Notes: a model not told the origin generated them from the sequence alone. A stretch of DNA of 64,000 bases from Coriaria nepalensis (GCA_027186245.1 CP114482.1:24447209-24511208), one strand, 5' to 3'. Positions 37,435 through 52,300 are shown, counted from the stretch's first letter. Program-made: numbers and translations.

Positions 37435-39533
37435 ATGCTTTTAAATTCTAAAATAATGCATTTTTGTCTTCAATAGATTAATTACAAGTTATGCAAGAAA
37501 ATAATATTTGAAGGGCGAAAATAGAATTCGTTCGAACTAATTTAGAATGATTTAATGACTAGAAGAGACTCAGTGACATGACTTTAAGGCTAGACAAATG
37601 CATTGTTGCCTATAATAGATCAACTGCAAGTTATGCACGAAAGTCATGTTTAAATGCCGAATTTCATACGAAGTGATTTAGAATGATTTACTGACTAAAA
37701 GAGACGCAAAAATATGGCTTGAACGCTAAAAAATGCAGAGTTGCCTTCAATAGATCAATTGCAAGTTATGCACCAAAGTCGCGTTTTAAATGCAAAAAGA
37801 GAATTGGTTCGAAGTGCCTTCAAACAATTTAATGATTGAAAAGACTGAGTGATATGCTTTTTAATGCTAAAATAATGCATTGTTGTCTTCAACAGATGAA
37901 TTGCAAGTTATGTAAGAAAATAATGTTTGAAGGGCGAAAATAGAATTCGGTCGAATTAATTTAGAATGATTTAATGACTAAAAGAGACTCAATGACATGA
38001 CTTTAAGGCTAAACAAATGCATTGTTGCCTATAATAGATCAACTGCAAGTTATGCATGAAAGTCATGTTTAATTGCCGAATTTCGTACGAAGTGATTTAG
38101 AATGATTTACTGACAAAAAAAGATGCAAAAATATAACTTTAAAGCTAGAAAAATGCATAGTTGCCATCAATAGATCAATTGAAAATTATGCATGAAGATG
38201 GCGTTCTAAATGGAAAAAAAGAATTGGTTCGAAGTGCCTTCAAACAATTTAATGATTGAAAAGACTGAGTGATATGCTTTTTAATGCTAAAATAATGCAT
38301 TGTTGTCTTCAATAGATTAATTACGAGTTATGTAAGAAAATAATATTTGAAGGGTGAAAATAGAATTCGTTCGAACTAATTTAGAATGATTTAATGACTA
38401 GAAGAGACTCAGTGACATGACTTTAAGGCTAAACAAATGCATTGTTGCCTATAATAGATCAACTACAAGTTATGCATGAAAGTCAAGTTTAACTGCCGAA
38501 TTTCGTACGAAGTGATTTAGAATGATATACTGACTAAAAAAGATGCAAAAATATGACTTTAAAGCTAAAAAAAATGCATAGTTGCCATCAATAGATCAAT
38601 CGCAAATTATGCATGAAGATGGCGTTCTAAATGCAAAAAGAGAATTGGTTCGAAGTGCCTTAAAACAATTTAATGATTGAAAAGACTGAGTGATATGCTT
38701 TTTAATGCTAAAATAATGCATTGTTGTCTTCAATAGATTAATTACCGGTTATGTAAGAAAATAATATTTGAAGGGCAAAAATAGAATTCGTTCGAACTAA
38801 TTTAGAATGATTTAATGACTAGAAGAGACTCAGTGACATGACTTCAAGGCTAAACAAATGCATTGTTGCCTATAATAGATCAACTGCAAGTTACGCACGA
38901 AAGTCGTGTTTAAAGGCCGAATTTCATACGAAGTGATTTAGAATGATTTACTGACTAAAAAAGATGCAAAAATATAACTTTAAAGCTAAAAAAATGCATA
39001 GTTGCCATTAATAGATCAATTGAAAATTATGCATGAAGATGGCGTTCTAAATGGAAAAAAAGAATTGGTTCGAAGTGCCTTCAAACAATTTAATGATTGA
39101 AAAGACTGAGTGATATGCTTTTTAATGCTAAAATAATGCATCGTTGTCTTCAACAGATTAATTGCAAGTTATGTAAGAAAATAATGTTTGAAGGGCGAAA
39201 ATAGAATTCGTTCGAATTAATTTAGAGTGATTTAATGACTAAAAGAGACTCAATGACATGACTTTAAGGCTAAACAAATGCATTGTTGCCTTCAATAGAT
39301 CAACTGCAAGTTACGCACGAAAGTCATGTTTAAATGCTGAATTTCATACGAAGTGATTTAGAATGATTTACTGACTAAAAGAAACGCAAAAATATGACTT
39401 GAACGCTAAAAAATGCATAGTTGCCATCAATAGATCAATTGCAAGTTATGCACGAAAGTCGCGTTTTAAATGCAAAAAGAGAATTGGTTCGAAGTGCCTT
39501 CAAACAATTTAATGATTGAAAAGACTGAGTGAT
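37435..39533 (+). repeat. 15-mer tandem duplication, copy 1 (2099 bp)
   Basis: The B-monomer marker ttaaattctaaaataatgc with atttttgtc sits at 37441 and 39540, 2099 bp apart (5 x 419 plus 4 inserted bases, partly from longer a-runs such as ctaaaaaaaatgc). The block contains three derived A monomers with gatggcgttct (38198, 38618, 39038). The breakpoint lies between 37390 and 37440: the private gaattggtacg just left of it is not copied. Confidence 0.9.
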
Positions 39534-41200
39534 ATGCTTTTAAATTCTAAAATAATGCATTTTTGTCTTCAATAGATTAATTACAAGTTATGCAAGAAAA
39601 TAATATTTGAAGGGCGAAAATAGAATTCGTTCGAACTAATTTAGAATGATTTAATGACTAGAAGAGACTCAGTGACATGACTTTAAGGCTAGACAAATGT
39701 ATTGTTGCCTATAATAGATCAACTGCAAGTTATGCACGAAAGTCATGTTTAAATGCCGAATTTCATACGAAGTGATTTAGAATGATTTACTGACTAAAAG
39801 AGACGCAAAAATATGGCTTGAACGCTAAAAAATGCAGAGTTGCCTTCAATAGATCAATTGCAAGTTATGCACCAAAGTCGCGTTTTAAATGCAAAAAGAG
39901 AATTGGTTCGAAGTGCCTTCAAACAATTTAATGATTGAAAAGACTGAGTGATATGCTTTTTAATGCTAAAATAATGCATTGTTGTCTTCAACAGATGAAT
40001 TGCAAGTTATGTAAGAAAATAATGTTTGAAGGGCGAAAATAGAATTCGGTCGAATTAATTTAGAATGATTTAATGACTAAAAGAGACTCAATGACATGAC
40101 TTTAAGGCTAAACAAATGCATTGTTGCCTATAATAGATCAACTGCAAGTTATGCATGAAAGTCATGTTTAATTGCCGAATTTCGTACGAAGTGATTTAGA
40201 ATGATTTACTGACAAAAAAAGATGCAAAAATATAACTTTAAAGCTAGAAAAATGCATAGTTGCCATCAATAGATCAATTGAAAATTATGCATGAAGATGG
40301 CGTTCTAAATGGAAAAAAAGAATTGGTTCGAAGTGCCTTCAAACAATTTAATGATTGAAAAGACTGAGTGATATGCTTTTTAATGCTAAAATAATGCATT
40401 GTTGTCTTCAATAGATTAATTACGAGTTATGTAAGAAAATAATATTTGAAGGGTGAAAATAGAATTCGTTCGAACTAATTTAGAATGATTTAATGACTAG
40501 AAGAGACTCAGTGACATGACTTTAAGGCTAAACAAATGCATTGTTGCCTATAATAGATCAACTACAAGTTATGCATGAAAGTCAAGTTTAACTGCCGAAT
40601 TTCGTACGAAGTGATTTAGAATGATATACTGACTAAAAAAGATGCAAAAATATGACTTTAAAGCTAAAAAAAATGCATAGTTGCCATCAATAGATCAATC
40701 GCAAATTATGCATGAAGATGGCGTTCTAAATGCAAAAAGAGAATTGGTTCGAAGTGCCTTAAAACAATTTAATGATTGAAAAGACTGAGTGATATGCTTT
40801 TTAATGCTAAAATAATGCATTGTTGTCTTCAATAGATTAATTACCGGTTATGTAAGAAAATAATATTTGAAGGGCAAAAATAGAATTCGTTCGAACTAAT
40901 TTAGAATGATTTAATGACTAGAAGAGACTCAGTGACATGACTTCAAGGCTAAACAAATGCATTGTTGCCTATAATAGATCAACTGCAAGTTACGCACGAA
41001 AGTCGTGTTTAAAGGCCGAATTTCATACGAAGTGATTTAGAATGATTTACTGACTAAAAAAGATGCAAAAATATAACTTTAAAGCTAAAAAAATGCATAG
41101 TTGCCATTAATAGATCAATTGAAAATTATGCATGAAGATGGCGTTCTAAATGGAAAAAAAGAATTGGTTCGAAGTGCCTTCAAACAATTTAATGATTGAA
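38100..41200 (+). repeat. Cluster of derived A monomers (gatggcgttct variant)
   Basis: A variant A monomer replaces cacgaaagtcgcgtttt with catgaagatggcgttct at the same length, usually with gaaaattatg or gcaaattatg before it and actttaaagct at its start. Six copies fall in this interval (38198, 38618, 39038, then the three duplicated about 2099 bp later). Scattered members occur near 21437, 28560, 31493, 48261, 50355, 51610, 53708, 54128 and 58320. They are absent from 1-20 kb. The interval is where they are densest and reflects one ancestral triplet copied by the 15-mer duplication. Confidence 0.85.
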
Positions 41201-41632
41201 AAGACTGAGTGATATGCTTTTTAATGCTAAAATAATGCATCGTTGTCTTCAACAGATTAATTGCAAGTTATGTAAGAAAATAATGTTTGAAGGTCGAAAA
41301 TAGAATTCGTTCGAATTAATTTAGAGTGATTTAATGACTAAAAGAGACTCAATGACATGACTTTAAGGCTAAACAAATGCATTGTTGCCTTCAATAGATC
41401 AACTGCAAGTTACGCACGAAAGTCATGTTTAAATGCTGAATTTCATACGAAGTGATTTAGAATGATTTACTGACTAAAAGAAACGCAAAAATATGACTTG
41501 AACGCTAAAAAATGCATAGTTGCCATCAATAGATCAATTGCAAGTTATGCACGAAAGTCGCGTTTTAAATGCAAAAAGAGAATTGGTTCGAAGTGCCTTC
41601 AAACAATTTAATGATTGAAAAGACTGAGTGAT
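39534..41632 (+). repeat. 15-mer tandem duplication, copy 2 (2099 bp)
   Basis: This copy is nearly identical to 37435-39533; noticed differences are caaatgtattg near 39698 and gaaggtcgaaa near 41290. The copy ends between 41588 and 41638, where the B monomer reads ctttttaatgct instead of cttttaaattct. A single related copy of this block occurs at about 52.9-55.0 kb, without the second repeat. Confidence 0.9.
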
Positions 41633-44600
41633 ATGCTTTTTAATGCTAAAATAATGCATTGTTGTCTTCAATAGATTAATTACACGTTATGTAAGAAAAT
41701 AATATTCGAAGGGCGAAAATAGAATTCGTTCGAACTAATTTAGAATGATTTAATGACCAGAAGAGACTCAGTGACATGACTTCAAGGCTAAACAAATGCA
41801 TTGTTGCCTATAATAGATCAACTGCAAGTTATGCACGAAAGTCATGTTTAAATGCCGAATTTCATACGAAGTGATTTAGAATGATTTACTGACTAAAAGA
41901 GACGCAAAAATATGGCTTGAACGCTAAAAAATGCAGAGTTGCCATCAATAGATCAATTTCAAGTTATGCACCAAAGTCGCGTTTTAAATGCAAAAAGAGA
42001 ATTTGTTCGAAGTGCCTTCAAACAATTTAATGATTGAAAAGACTGAGTAATATGCTTTTTAATGCTAAAATAATGCATTGTTATCTTCCATAGATTAATT
42101 ACAAGTTATGTAAGAAAATAATATTTGAAGGGTGAAAATAGAATTCGTTCGAACTAATTTAGAATGATTTAATGACTAGAAGAGACTCAGTGACATGACT
42201 TTAAGGCTAAACAAATGCATTGTTGCCTTCAGTAGATCAACTGCAAGTTACGCACGAAAGTCATGTTTAAAGGCCGAATTTCATTCGAAGTGATTTAGAA
42301 TGATTTACTGACTAGAAGAGACGCAAAAATATGACTTCAACTCTAAAAAATGCATAGTTGCCATCAATAGATCAATTGCAAGTTATGCACGAAAGACGCG
42401 TTTTAAATGCAAAAAGAGAATTGGTTCGAAGTGCCTTCAAACAATTTAATGATTGAAAAGACTGAGTGATATGCTTTTTAATGCTAAAATAATGCATTGT
42501 TGTCTTCAATAGATTAATTACCGGTTATGTAAGAAAATAATATTTGAAGGGCGAAAATAGAATTCGTTCGAACAAATTTAGAATGATTTAATGACTAGAA
42601 GAGACTCAGTGACATGACTTTAAGGCTAAACAAATGCATTGTTGCCTATAATTGATCAACTGCAAGTTATGCACGAAAGTCATGTTTAAATGCTGAATTT
42701 CATACGAAGTGATTTAGAATGATTTACTGACTAAAAGAGACGCAAAAATATGACTTGAACGCTAAAAAATGCATAGTTGCCATCAATAGATCAATTGCAA
42801 GTTATGCACGAAAGTCGCGTTTTAAATGCAAAAAGAGAATTGGTTCGAAGTGCGTTCAAACAACTTAATGATTGAGAAGACTGAGTGATATGCTTTCTAA
42901 TGCTAAAATAATGCATTGTTGTCTTCAATAGACTAATTACAAGTTATGTAAGAAAATAAAATTTGAAGGGCGAAAATAGATTTCGTTCGAACTAATTTAG
43001 AATGATTTAATGACTAGAAGAGACTCAGTGACATGAATTTAAGGCTAAAGAAATGCATTGTTCCCTATAATAGATCAACTGCAAGTTATGCATGAAAGTC
43101 ATGTTTAAATGCCGAATTTCATACGAAGTGATTTAGAATGATTTACTGACTAAAAGAGACGCAAAAATATGACTTGAACGCTAAAAAATGCATAGTTGCC
43201 ATCAATAGATCAATTGCAAGTTATGCACGAAAGTCGCGTTTTCAATGCAAAAAAAGAATTGGTTCGAAGTGCCTTCAAACAATTTAATGATTGAGAAGAC
43301 TGAGCGATATGCTTTCTAATGCTAAAATAATGCATTGTTGTCTTCAATAGACTAATTACAAGTTATGTAAGAAAATAAAATTTGAAGGGCGAAAATAGAT
43401 TTCGTTCGAACTAATTTAAAATGATTTAATGACTTGAAGAGACTCAGTGACATGACTTCAAGGCTAAACAAATGCATTGTTGCCTATAATAGATCAACTG
43501 CAAGTTACGCACGAAAGTCATGTTTAAAGGCCGAATTTCGTTCGAAGTGATTTAGAATGATTTACTGAACAAAAGAGACGCAAAAATATGACTTCAACGC
43601 TAAAAAAGGCATACTTCCCATCAATAGATCAATTGCAAGTTATGCACGAAAGTCGCATTTTAAATGCAAAAAGAGAATTGGTTCGAAGTGCCTTGAAACA
43701 ATTTAATGATTGAAAAGACTGAGTGATATGCTTTTTAATGCTAAAATAACGCATTGTTGCCTTCAACAGATTAATTGCAAGTTATGTAAGAAAATAATGT
43801 TTGAAGGGCGAAAATAGAATTCGGTCGAATTAATTTAGAGTGATTTAATGACTAAAAGAGACTCAATGACATGACTTTAAGGCTAAACAAATGCATTGTT
43901 GCCTTCAATAGATCAACTGCAAGTTATGCACGAAAGTCATGTTTAATGGCCGAATTTCGTTCGAAGTGATTTAGAATGATTTACTGACTAAAAGAGACGC
44001 AAAAATATGGCTTGAACGCTAAAAAATGCAGAGTTGCCATCAATAGATCAATTGCAGGTTATGCACCAAAGTCGCGTTTTAAATGCAAAAAGAGAATTGG
44101 TTCGAAGTGCCTTCAAACAATTTAATGATTGAAAAGACTGAGTGATATGCTTTTTAATGCTAAAATAATGCATTGTTGTCTTCAACAGATGAATTGTAAG
44201 TTATGTAAGAAAATAATGTTTGAAGGGCGAAACTAGAATTCGGTCGAATTAATTTAGAATGATTTAATAACTAAAAGAGCCTCAATGACATGACTTTAAG
44301 GCTAAACAAATGCATTGTTGCCTTCAATAGATCAACTGCAAGTTACGCACGAAAGTCATGTTTAAAGGCCGAATTTCGTTCGAAGTGATTTAGAATGATT
44401 TACTGACTAAAAGAGACGCAAAAATATGACTTGAACGCTAAAAAATGCATAGTTGCCATCAATAGATCAATTGCAATTTATGCACGAAAGTCGCGTTTTA
44501 AATGCAAAAAGAGAATTGGTTCGAAGTGCCTTCAAGCAATTTAATGATTGAGATGACTGAGTGATATGCTTTCTAATGCTGAAATAATGCATTGTTGTCT

Positions 44601-46438
44601 TCAATAGACTAATTACAAGTTATGTAAGAAAATAAAATTTGAAGGGCAAAAATAGATTTCGTTCGAACTAATTTAGAGTGATTTAATGACTAAAAGAGAC
44701 TCAATGACATGACTTGAAGGCTAAACAAATGCATTGTTGCCTTCAATAGATCAACTGCAAGTTACGCACGAAAGTCAGGTTTAAAGGCCGAATTTCGTTC
44801 GAAGTGATTTAGAATGATTTACTGACTAAAAGAGACGCAAAAATATGACTTGAATGCTAAAAAATGCATAGTTGCCATCAATAGATCAATTGCAAGTTAT
44901 GCACGAAAGTCGCGTTTTAAATGCAAAAAGACAATTGGTTCGAAGTGCCTTCAAGCAATTTAATGATTGAGAAGACTGAGTGATATGCTTTCTAATGCTG
45001 AAATAATGCATTGTTGTCTTCAATAGACTAATTACAAGTTATGTAAGAAAATAAAATTTGAAGGGCGAAAATAGATTTCGTTCGAACTAATTTAGAATGA
45101 TTTAATGACTAGAAGAGACTCAGTGACATGAATTTAAGGCTAAAGAAATGCATTGTTCCCCCCAATAGATCAACTGCAAGTTATGCATTAAAGTCATGTT
45201 TAAATGCCGAATTTCATACGAAGTGATTTAGAATGATTTACTCACTAAAAGAGACGCAAAAATATGACTTGAACGCTAAAAAATGCATAGTTGCCATCAA
45301 TAGATCAATTGCAAGTTATGAACGAAAGTCGCGTTTTAAATGCAAAAAGAGAATTGGTTCGAAGTACCTTCAAACAATTTAATGATTGAGAAGACTGAGC
45401 GATATGCTTTCTAATGCTAAAATAATGCATTGTTGTCTTCAATAGACTAATTACAAGTTATGTAAGAAAATAAAATTTGAAGGGCGAAAATAGATTTCGT
45501 TCGAACTAATTTAGAGTGATTTAATGACTAAAAGAGACTCAATGACATGACTTTAAGGCTAAACAAATGCATTGTTGCCTTCAATAGATCAACTGCAAGT
45601 TACGCACGAAAGTCATGTTTAAAGGCCGAATTTCGTTCGAAGTGATTTAGAATGATTTACTGAATAAAAGAGACGCAAAAATATGACTTCAACGCTAAAA
45701 AATGCATACTTGCCATCAATAGATCAATTTGCAAGTTATGCACGAAAGTCGCGTTTTAAATGCAAAAAGAGAATTGGGTCGAAGTGCCTTCAAACAATTT
45801 AATCATTGAAAAGACTGAGTGATATGCTTTTTAATGCTAAAATAATGCATTGTTGTCTTCAATAGATTAATTACAAGTTATGTAAGAAAATAATATTCGA
45901 AAGGCGAAAATCGAATTCGTTCGAACTAATTTAGAATGATTTAATGACTAGAAGAGACTCAGTGACATGACTTCAAGGCTAAACAAATGCATTGTTGCCT
46001 ATAATAGATCAACTGCAAGTTATGCACTAAAGTCATGTTTTAATGCCGAATTTCAAACGAAGTGATTTAGAATGATTTACTGACTAAAAGAGACGCAAAA
46101 ATATGGCTTGAACGCTAAAAAATGCAGAGTTTCCATCAATAGATCAATTGCAAGTTATGCACCAAAGTCGCGTTTTAAATGCAAAAAGAGAATTGGTTCG
46201 AAGTGTTTTCAAACAATTTAATGATTGAAAAGACTGAGTGATATGCTTTTTAATGCTAAAATAATGCATTGTTGTCTTCAACAGATGAATTGCAAGTTAT
46301 GTTAGAAAATAATGTTTGAAGGGCGAAAATAGAATTCGGTCGAATTAATTTAGAATGATTTAATGACTAAAAGAGACTCAATGACATGACTTTAAGGCTA
46401 AACAAATGCATTGTTGCCTTAAATAGATCAACTGCAGG
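41633..46438 (+). repeat. Diverged zone rich in the B2 variant
   Basis: In-register trimers here are mutually diverged. The B2 haplotype of monomer B (gagaagactgag before it, then ctttctaatgct, tagactaatt, aataaaattt, agatttcg) occurs near 42890, 43310, 44560, 44980 and 45400. These copies lack the GAATTC site. A local marker, gcgttcaaacaactt at 42852, recurs at 56262 and 59196. Odd single changes include ttgttccccccaatag near 45153 and an extra base in caatttgcaag near 45726. No non-satellite sequence was seen. Confidence 0.85.
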
Positions 46439-48532
46439 TTACGCACGAAAGTCATGTTTAAAGGCCGAATTTCGTTCGAAGTGATTTAGAATGATTTACT
46501 GACTAAAAAAGACGCAAAAATATGACTTCAACGCTAAAAAAGGCATAGTTGCCATCAATAGATCAATTGCAAGTTATGCACGAAAGTCGCGTTTTAAATG
46601 CAAAAAGAGAATTGGTTCGAAGTGCCTGCAAACAATTTAATGATTGAAAAGACTGAGTGATATGCTTTTTAATGCTAAAATAATGCATTGTCGTCTTCAA
46701 TAGATTAATTACAAGTTATGTAAGAAAATAATATTCGAAGGGCGAAAATAGAATTCGTTCGAACTAATTTAGAATGATTTAATGACTAGAAGAGACTCAG
46801 TGACATGACTTCAAGGCTAAACAAATGCATTGTTGCCTATAATAGATCAACTACAAGTTATGCACTAAAGTCATGTTTTAATGCCGAGTTTCATACGAAG
46901 TGATTTAGAATGATTTACTGACTAAAAGAGACGCAAAAATATGGCTTGAACGCTAAAAAAGGCATAGTTGCCATCAATAGATCAATTGCAAGTTATGCAC
47001 GAAAGTCGCGTTTTAAATGCAAAAAGAGAATTGGTTCGAAGTACCTTCAAACAATTTAATGATTGAAAAGACTGAGTGATATGCTTTTTAATGCTAAAAT
47101 AATGCATTGTTGTCTTCAACAGATGAATTGCAAGTTATGTTAGAAAATAATGTTTGAAGGGCGAAAATAGAATTCGGTCGAATTAATTTAGAATGATTTA
47201 ATGACTAAAAGAGACTCAATGACATGACTTTAAGGCTAAACAAATGCATTGTTGCCTTCAATAGATCGACTGCAAGTTACACACGAAAGTCATGTTTAAA
47301 GGCCGAATTTCGTTCGAAGTGATTTAGAATGATTTACTGACTAAAAGAGACGCAAAAATATGGCTTGAACGCTAAAAAATGCAGAGTTGCCATCAATAGA
47401 TCAATTGCAAGTTATGCACCAAAGTCGCGTTTTAAATGCAAAAAGAGAATTGGTTCGAAGTGCCTTCAAACAATTTAATGATTGAAAAGACTGAGTGATA
47501 TGCTTTTTAATGCTAAAATAATGCATTGTTGTCTTCAACAGATGAATTGTAAGTTATGTTAGAAAATAATGTTTGAAGGGCGAAACTAGAATTCGGTCGA
47601 ATTAATTTAGAATGATTTAATGACTAAAAGAGACTCAATGACATGACTTTAAGGCTAAACAAATGCATTGTTGCCTTCAATAGATCAACTGCAAGTTACG
47701 CACGAAAGTCATGTTTAAAGGCCGAATTTCGTTCGAAGTGATTTAGAATGATTTACTGACTAGAAGAGACGCAAAAATATGACTTCAACTCTAAAAAAGG
47801 CATAGTTGCCATCAATAGATCAATTGCAAGTTATGCACGAAAGACGCGTTCTAAATGGAAAAAAAGAATTGGTTCGAAGTGCCTTCAAACAATTTAATGA
47901 TTGAAAAGACTGAGTGATATGCTTTTTAATGCTAAAATAATGAATTGTTGTCTTCAATAGATTAATTACAAGTTATGTAAGAAAATAATGTTTGAAGGGC
48001 GGAAATAGAATTCGGTCGAATTAATTTAGAATGATTTAATGACTAAAAGAGACTCAATGACATGACTTTAAGGCTAAACAAATGCATTGTTGCCTTCAAT
48101 AGATCAACTGCAAGTTACGCACGAAAGTCATGTTTAAAGGCCGAATTTCGTTCGAAGTGATTTAGAATGATTTACTGACTAAAAGAGACGCAAAAATATG
48201 ACTTGAACGCTAAAAAAGGCATAGTTGCCATCAATAGATCAATCGCAAATTATGCATGAAGATGGCGTTCTAATGCAAAAAGAGAATTGGTTCGAAGTGC
48301 CTTAAAACAATTTAATGATTGAAAAGACTGAGTGATATGCTTTTTAATGCTAAAATAATGCATTGTTGTCTTCAATAGATTAATTACAAGTTATGTAAGA
48401 AAATAATGTTTGAAGGGCAAAAATAGAATTCGTTCGAATTAATTTAGAATGATTTAAAGATTAAAAGAGACTCAATGACATGACTTTAAGGATAAACAAA
48501 TGCATTGTTGCCTTCAATAGATCAATTGCAAG
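46439..48532 (+). repeat. 15-mer tandem duplication, copy 1 (2094 bp)
   Basis: The marker gcctgcaaac lies at 46624 and 48718, 2094 bp apart (5 x 419 minus 1, from the deletion in gttctaatgc near 48269). Shared private states include cattgtcgtc, ctacaagttatgcactaaag, gatcgactgc with ttacacacg, and gggcggaaatag. The breakpoint lies between 46439 and about 46509: ctgcaggttacg at 46435 differs from ttgcaagttacg at the second copy. Confidence 0.88.
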
Positions 48533-50626
48533 TTACGCACGAAAGTCATGTTTAAAGGCCGAATTTCGTTCGAAGTGATTTAGAATGATTTACTGACTAA
48601 AAAAGACGCAAAAATATGACTTCAACGCTAAAAAAGGCATAGTTGCCATCAATAGATCAATTGCAAGTTATGCACGAAAGTCGCGTTTTAAATGCAAAAA
48701 GAGAATTGGTTCGAAGTGCCTGCAAACAATTTAATGATTGAAAAGACTGAGTGATATGCTTTTTAATGCTAAAATAATGCATTGTCGTCTTCAATAGATT
48801 AATTACAAGTTATGTAAGAAAATAATATTCGAAGGGCGAAAATAGAATTCGTTCGAACTAATTTAGAATGATTTAATGACTAGAAGAGACTCAGTGACAT
48901 GACTTCAAGGCTAAACAAATGCATTGTTGCCTATAATAGATCAACTACAAGTTATGCACTAAAGTCATGTTTTAATGCCGAGTTTCATACGAAGTGATTT
49001 AGAATGATTTACTGACTAAAAGAGACGCAAAAATATGGCTTGAACGCTAAAAAAGGCATAGTTGCCATCAATAGATCAATTGCAAGTTATGCACGAAAGT
49101 CGCGTTTTAAATGCAAAAAGAGAATTGGTTCGAAGTACCTTCAAACAATTTAATGATTGAAAAGACTGAGTGATATGCTTTTTAATGCTAAAATAATGCA
49201 TTGTTGTCTTCAACAGATGAATTGCAAGTTATGTTAGAAAATAATGTTTGAAGGGCGAAAATAGAATTCGGTCGAATTAATTTAGAATGATTTAATGACT
49301 AAAAGAGACTCAATGACATGACTTTAAGGCTAAACAAATGCATTGTTGCCTTCAATAGATCGACTGCAAGTTACACACGAAAGTCATGTTTAAAGGCCGA
49401 ATTTCGTTCGAAGTGATTTAGAATGATTTACTGACTAAAAGAGACGCAAAAATATGGCTTGAACGCTAAAAAATGCAGAGTTGCCATCAATAGATCAATT
49501 GCAAGTTATGCACCAAAGTCGCGTTTTAAATGCAAAAAGAGAATTGGTTCGAAGTGCCTTCAAACAATTTAATGATTGAAAAGACTGAGTGATATGCTTT
49601 TTAATGCTAAAATAATGCATTGTTGTCTTCAACAGATGAATTGTAAGTTATGTTAGAAAATAATGTTTGAAGGGCGAAACTAGAATTCGGTCGAATTAAT
49701 TTAGAATGATTTAATGACTAAAAGAGACTCAATGACATGACTTTAAGGCTAAACAAATGCATTGTTGCCTTCAATAGATCAACTGCAAGTTACGCACGAA
49801 AGTCATGTTTAAAGGCCGAATTTCGTTCGAAGTGATTTAGAATGATTTACTGACTAGAAGAGACGCAAAAATATGACTTCAACTCTAAAAAAGGCATAGT
49901 TGCCATCAATAGATCAATTGCAAGTTATGCACGAAAGACGCGTTCTAAATGGAAAAAAAGAATTGGTTCGAAGTGCCTTCAAACAATTTAATGATTGAAA
50001 AGACTGAGTGATATGCTTTTTAATGCTAAAATAATGAATTGTTGTCTTCAATAGATTAATTACAAGTTATGTAAGAAAATAATGTTTGAAGGGCGGAAAT
50101 AGAATTCGGTCGAATTAATTTAGAATGATTTAATGACTAAAAGAGACTCAATGACATGACTTTAAGGCTAAACAAATGCATTGTTGCCTTCAATAGATCA
50201 ACTGCAAGTTACGCACGAAAGTCATGTTTAAAGGCCGAATTTCGTTCGAAGTGATTTAGAATGATTTACTGACTAAAAGAGACGCAAAAATATGACTTGA
50301 ACGCTAAAAAAGGCATAGTTGCCATCAATAGATCAATCGCAAATTATGCATGAAGATGGCGTTCTAATGCAAAAAGAGAATTGGTTCGAAGTGCCTTAAA
50401 ACAATTTAATGATTGAAAAGACTGAGTGATATGCTTTTTAATGCTAAAATAATGCATTGTTGTCTTCAATAGATTAATTACAAGTTATGTAAGAAAATAA
50501 TGTTTGAAGGGCAAAAATAGAATTCGTTCGAATTAATTTAGAATGATTTAAAGATTAAAAGAGACTCAATGACATGACTTTAAGGATAAACAAATGCATT
50601 GTTGCCTTCAATAGATCAATTGCAAG
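48533..50626 (+). repeat. 15-mer tandem duplication, copy 2 (2094 bp)
   Basis: This is an almost exact repeat of 46439-48532; matching continues to about 50695, where ctaaaaaacacgc replaces ctaaaaaagacgc. A further, more diverged copy of the same segment begins near 60453 (gcctgcaaac), 11735 bp (28 x 419 + 3) after the one at 48718. Confidence 0.88.
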
Positions 50627-52300
50627 TTACGCACGAAAGTCATGTTTAAAGGCCGAATTTCGTTCGAAGTGATTTAGAATGATTTACTGACTAAAAAACA
50701 CGCAAAAATATGACTTCAACGCTTCAAAAGGCATAGTTGCCATCAATAGATCAATTGCAAGTTATGCACGAAAGTCGCGTTTTAAATGTAAAAAGAGAAT
50801 TGGTTCGAAGTGCCTTCAAACAATTTAATGATTGAAAAGACTGAGTGATATGCTTTTTAATGCTAAAATAATGCATTGTTGTCTTCAATAGATTAATTAC
50901 AAGTTATGTAAGAAAATATTATTTGAAGGGTGAAAATAGAATTCGTTCGAACTAATTTAGAATGATTTAATGACTAGAAGAGACTTAGTGACATGACTTT
51001 AAGGCTAAACAAATGCATTGTTGCCTATAATAGATAAACTGCAAGTTATGCACGAAAGTCATGTTTAAATGCCGAATTTCATACGAAGTGATTTAGAATG
51101 ATTTACTGACTAAAACAGGCGCAAAAATATGACTTGAACGCTAAAAAATGCATAGTTGCCATCAATAGATCAATTGCAAGTTATGCACGAAAGTCGCGTT
51201 TTAAATGCAAAAAGAGAATTGGTTCGAAGTGCCTTCAAACAATTTAATGATTGAAAAGACTCAATGATATGCTTTTTAATGCTAAAATAATGCATTGTTG
51301 TCTTCAATAGATTAATTCAAGTTATGTAAGAAAATAATATTCGAAGGGCGAAAATAGAATTCGTTCGAACTAATTTAGAATGATTGAATGACTAGAAGAG
51401 ACTCAGTGACATGACTTCAAGGCTAAACAAATGCATTGTTGCCCATAATAGATCAACTGCAAGTTACGCACGAAAGTCATGTTTAAAGGCCGAATTTCGT
51501 ACGAAGTGATTTAGAATGATTTACTAACTAAAAAAGAAGCAAAAATATGACTTTAAAGCTAAAAAAATGCATAGTTGCCATCAATAGATCAATTGAAAAT
51601 TATGCATGAAGATGGCGTTCTAAATGGAAAAAAAGAATTGGTTCGAAGTGCCTTCAAACAATTGAATGATTGAAAAGACTGAGTGATATGCTTTTTAATG
51701 CTAAAATAATGCATTGTTGTCTTCAATAGATTAATTACAAGTTATGTAAGAAAATAATATTTGAAGGGTGAAAATAGAATTCGTTCGAACTAATTTAGAA
51801 TGATTTAATGACTACAAGAGACTAAGTGACATGACTTTAAGGCTAAACAAATGCATTGTTGCCTATAATAGATCAACTGCAAGTTATGCACGAAAGTCAT
51901 GTTTAAATGCCGAATTTCATACGAAGTGATTTAGAATGATTTACTGACTAAAAGAGACGCAAAAATATGGCTTGAACGCTAAAAAATGCAGAGTTGCCAT
52001 CAATATATCAATCGCAAGTTATGGACGAAAGTCGCGTTTTAAATGCAAAAAGAGAATTGGTTCGAAGTGCCTTCAAACAATTTAATGATTGAAAAGACTG
52101 AGTGATATGCTTTTTAATGCTAAAATAATGCATTGTTGTCTTCAATAGATTAATTACAAGTTATGTAAGAAAATAATGTTTGAAGGGCGAAAATAGAATT
52201 CGGTCGAATTAATTTAGAATGATTTAATGACTAAAAGAGACTCAATGACATGACTTTAAGGCTAAACAAATGCATTGTTGCCTTCAATAGATCAACTGCA
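50627..52300 (+). repeat. Trimers linking two duplicated domains
   Basis: Four trimers here carry aaaaaacacgc with acgcttcaaaagg (about 50693), a form also found near 18001, 19258, 26382 and 62010; aaacaggcgc at 51113, which recurs at 62431 (11317 bp, 27 x 419 + 4); and actcaatgatatg near 51259, which recurs only at 62577. One base is missing in attaattcaag near 51314. This segment is the left parent of the chimera at 62.58 kb. Confidence 0.82.

Noticed and set aside
38560..38585. Longer a-runs (ctaaaaaaaatgc) as possible regulatory poly-A or slippage sites
   Set aside because: These are one- or two-base length changes in a short a-run, found in several copies (also near 40667 and 58268). 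They explain small register drift and nothing more.
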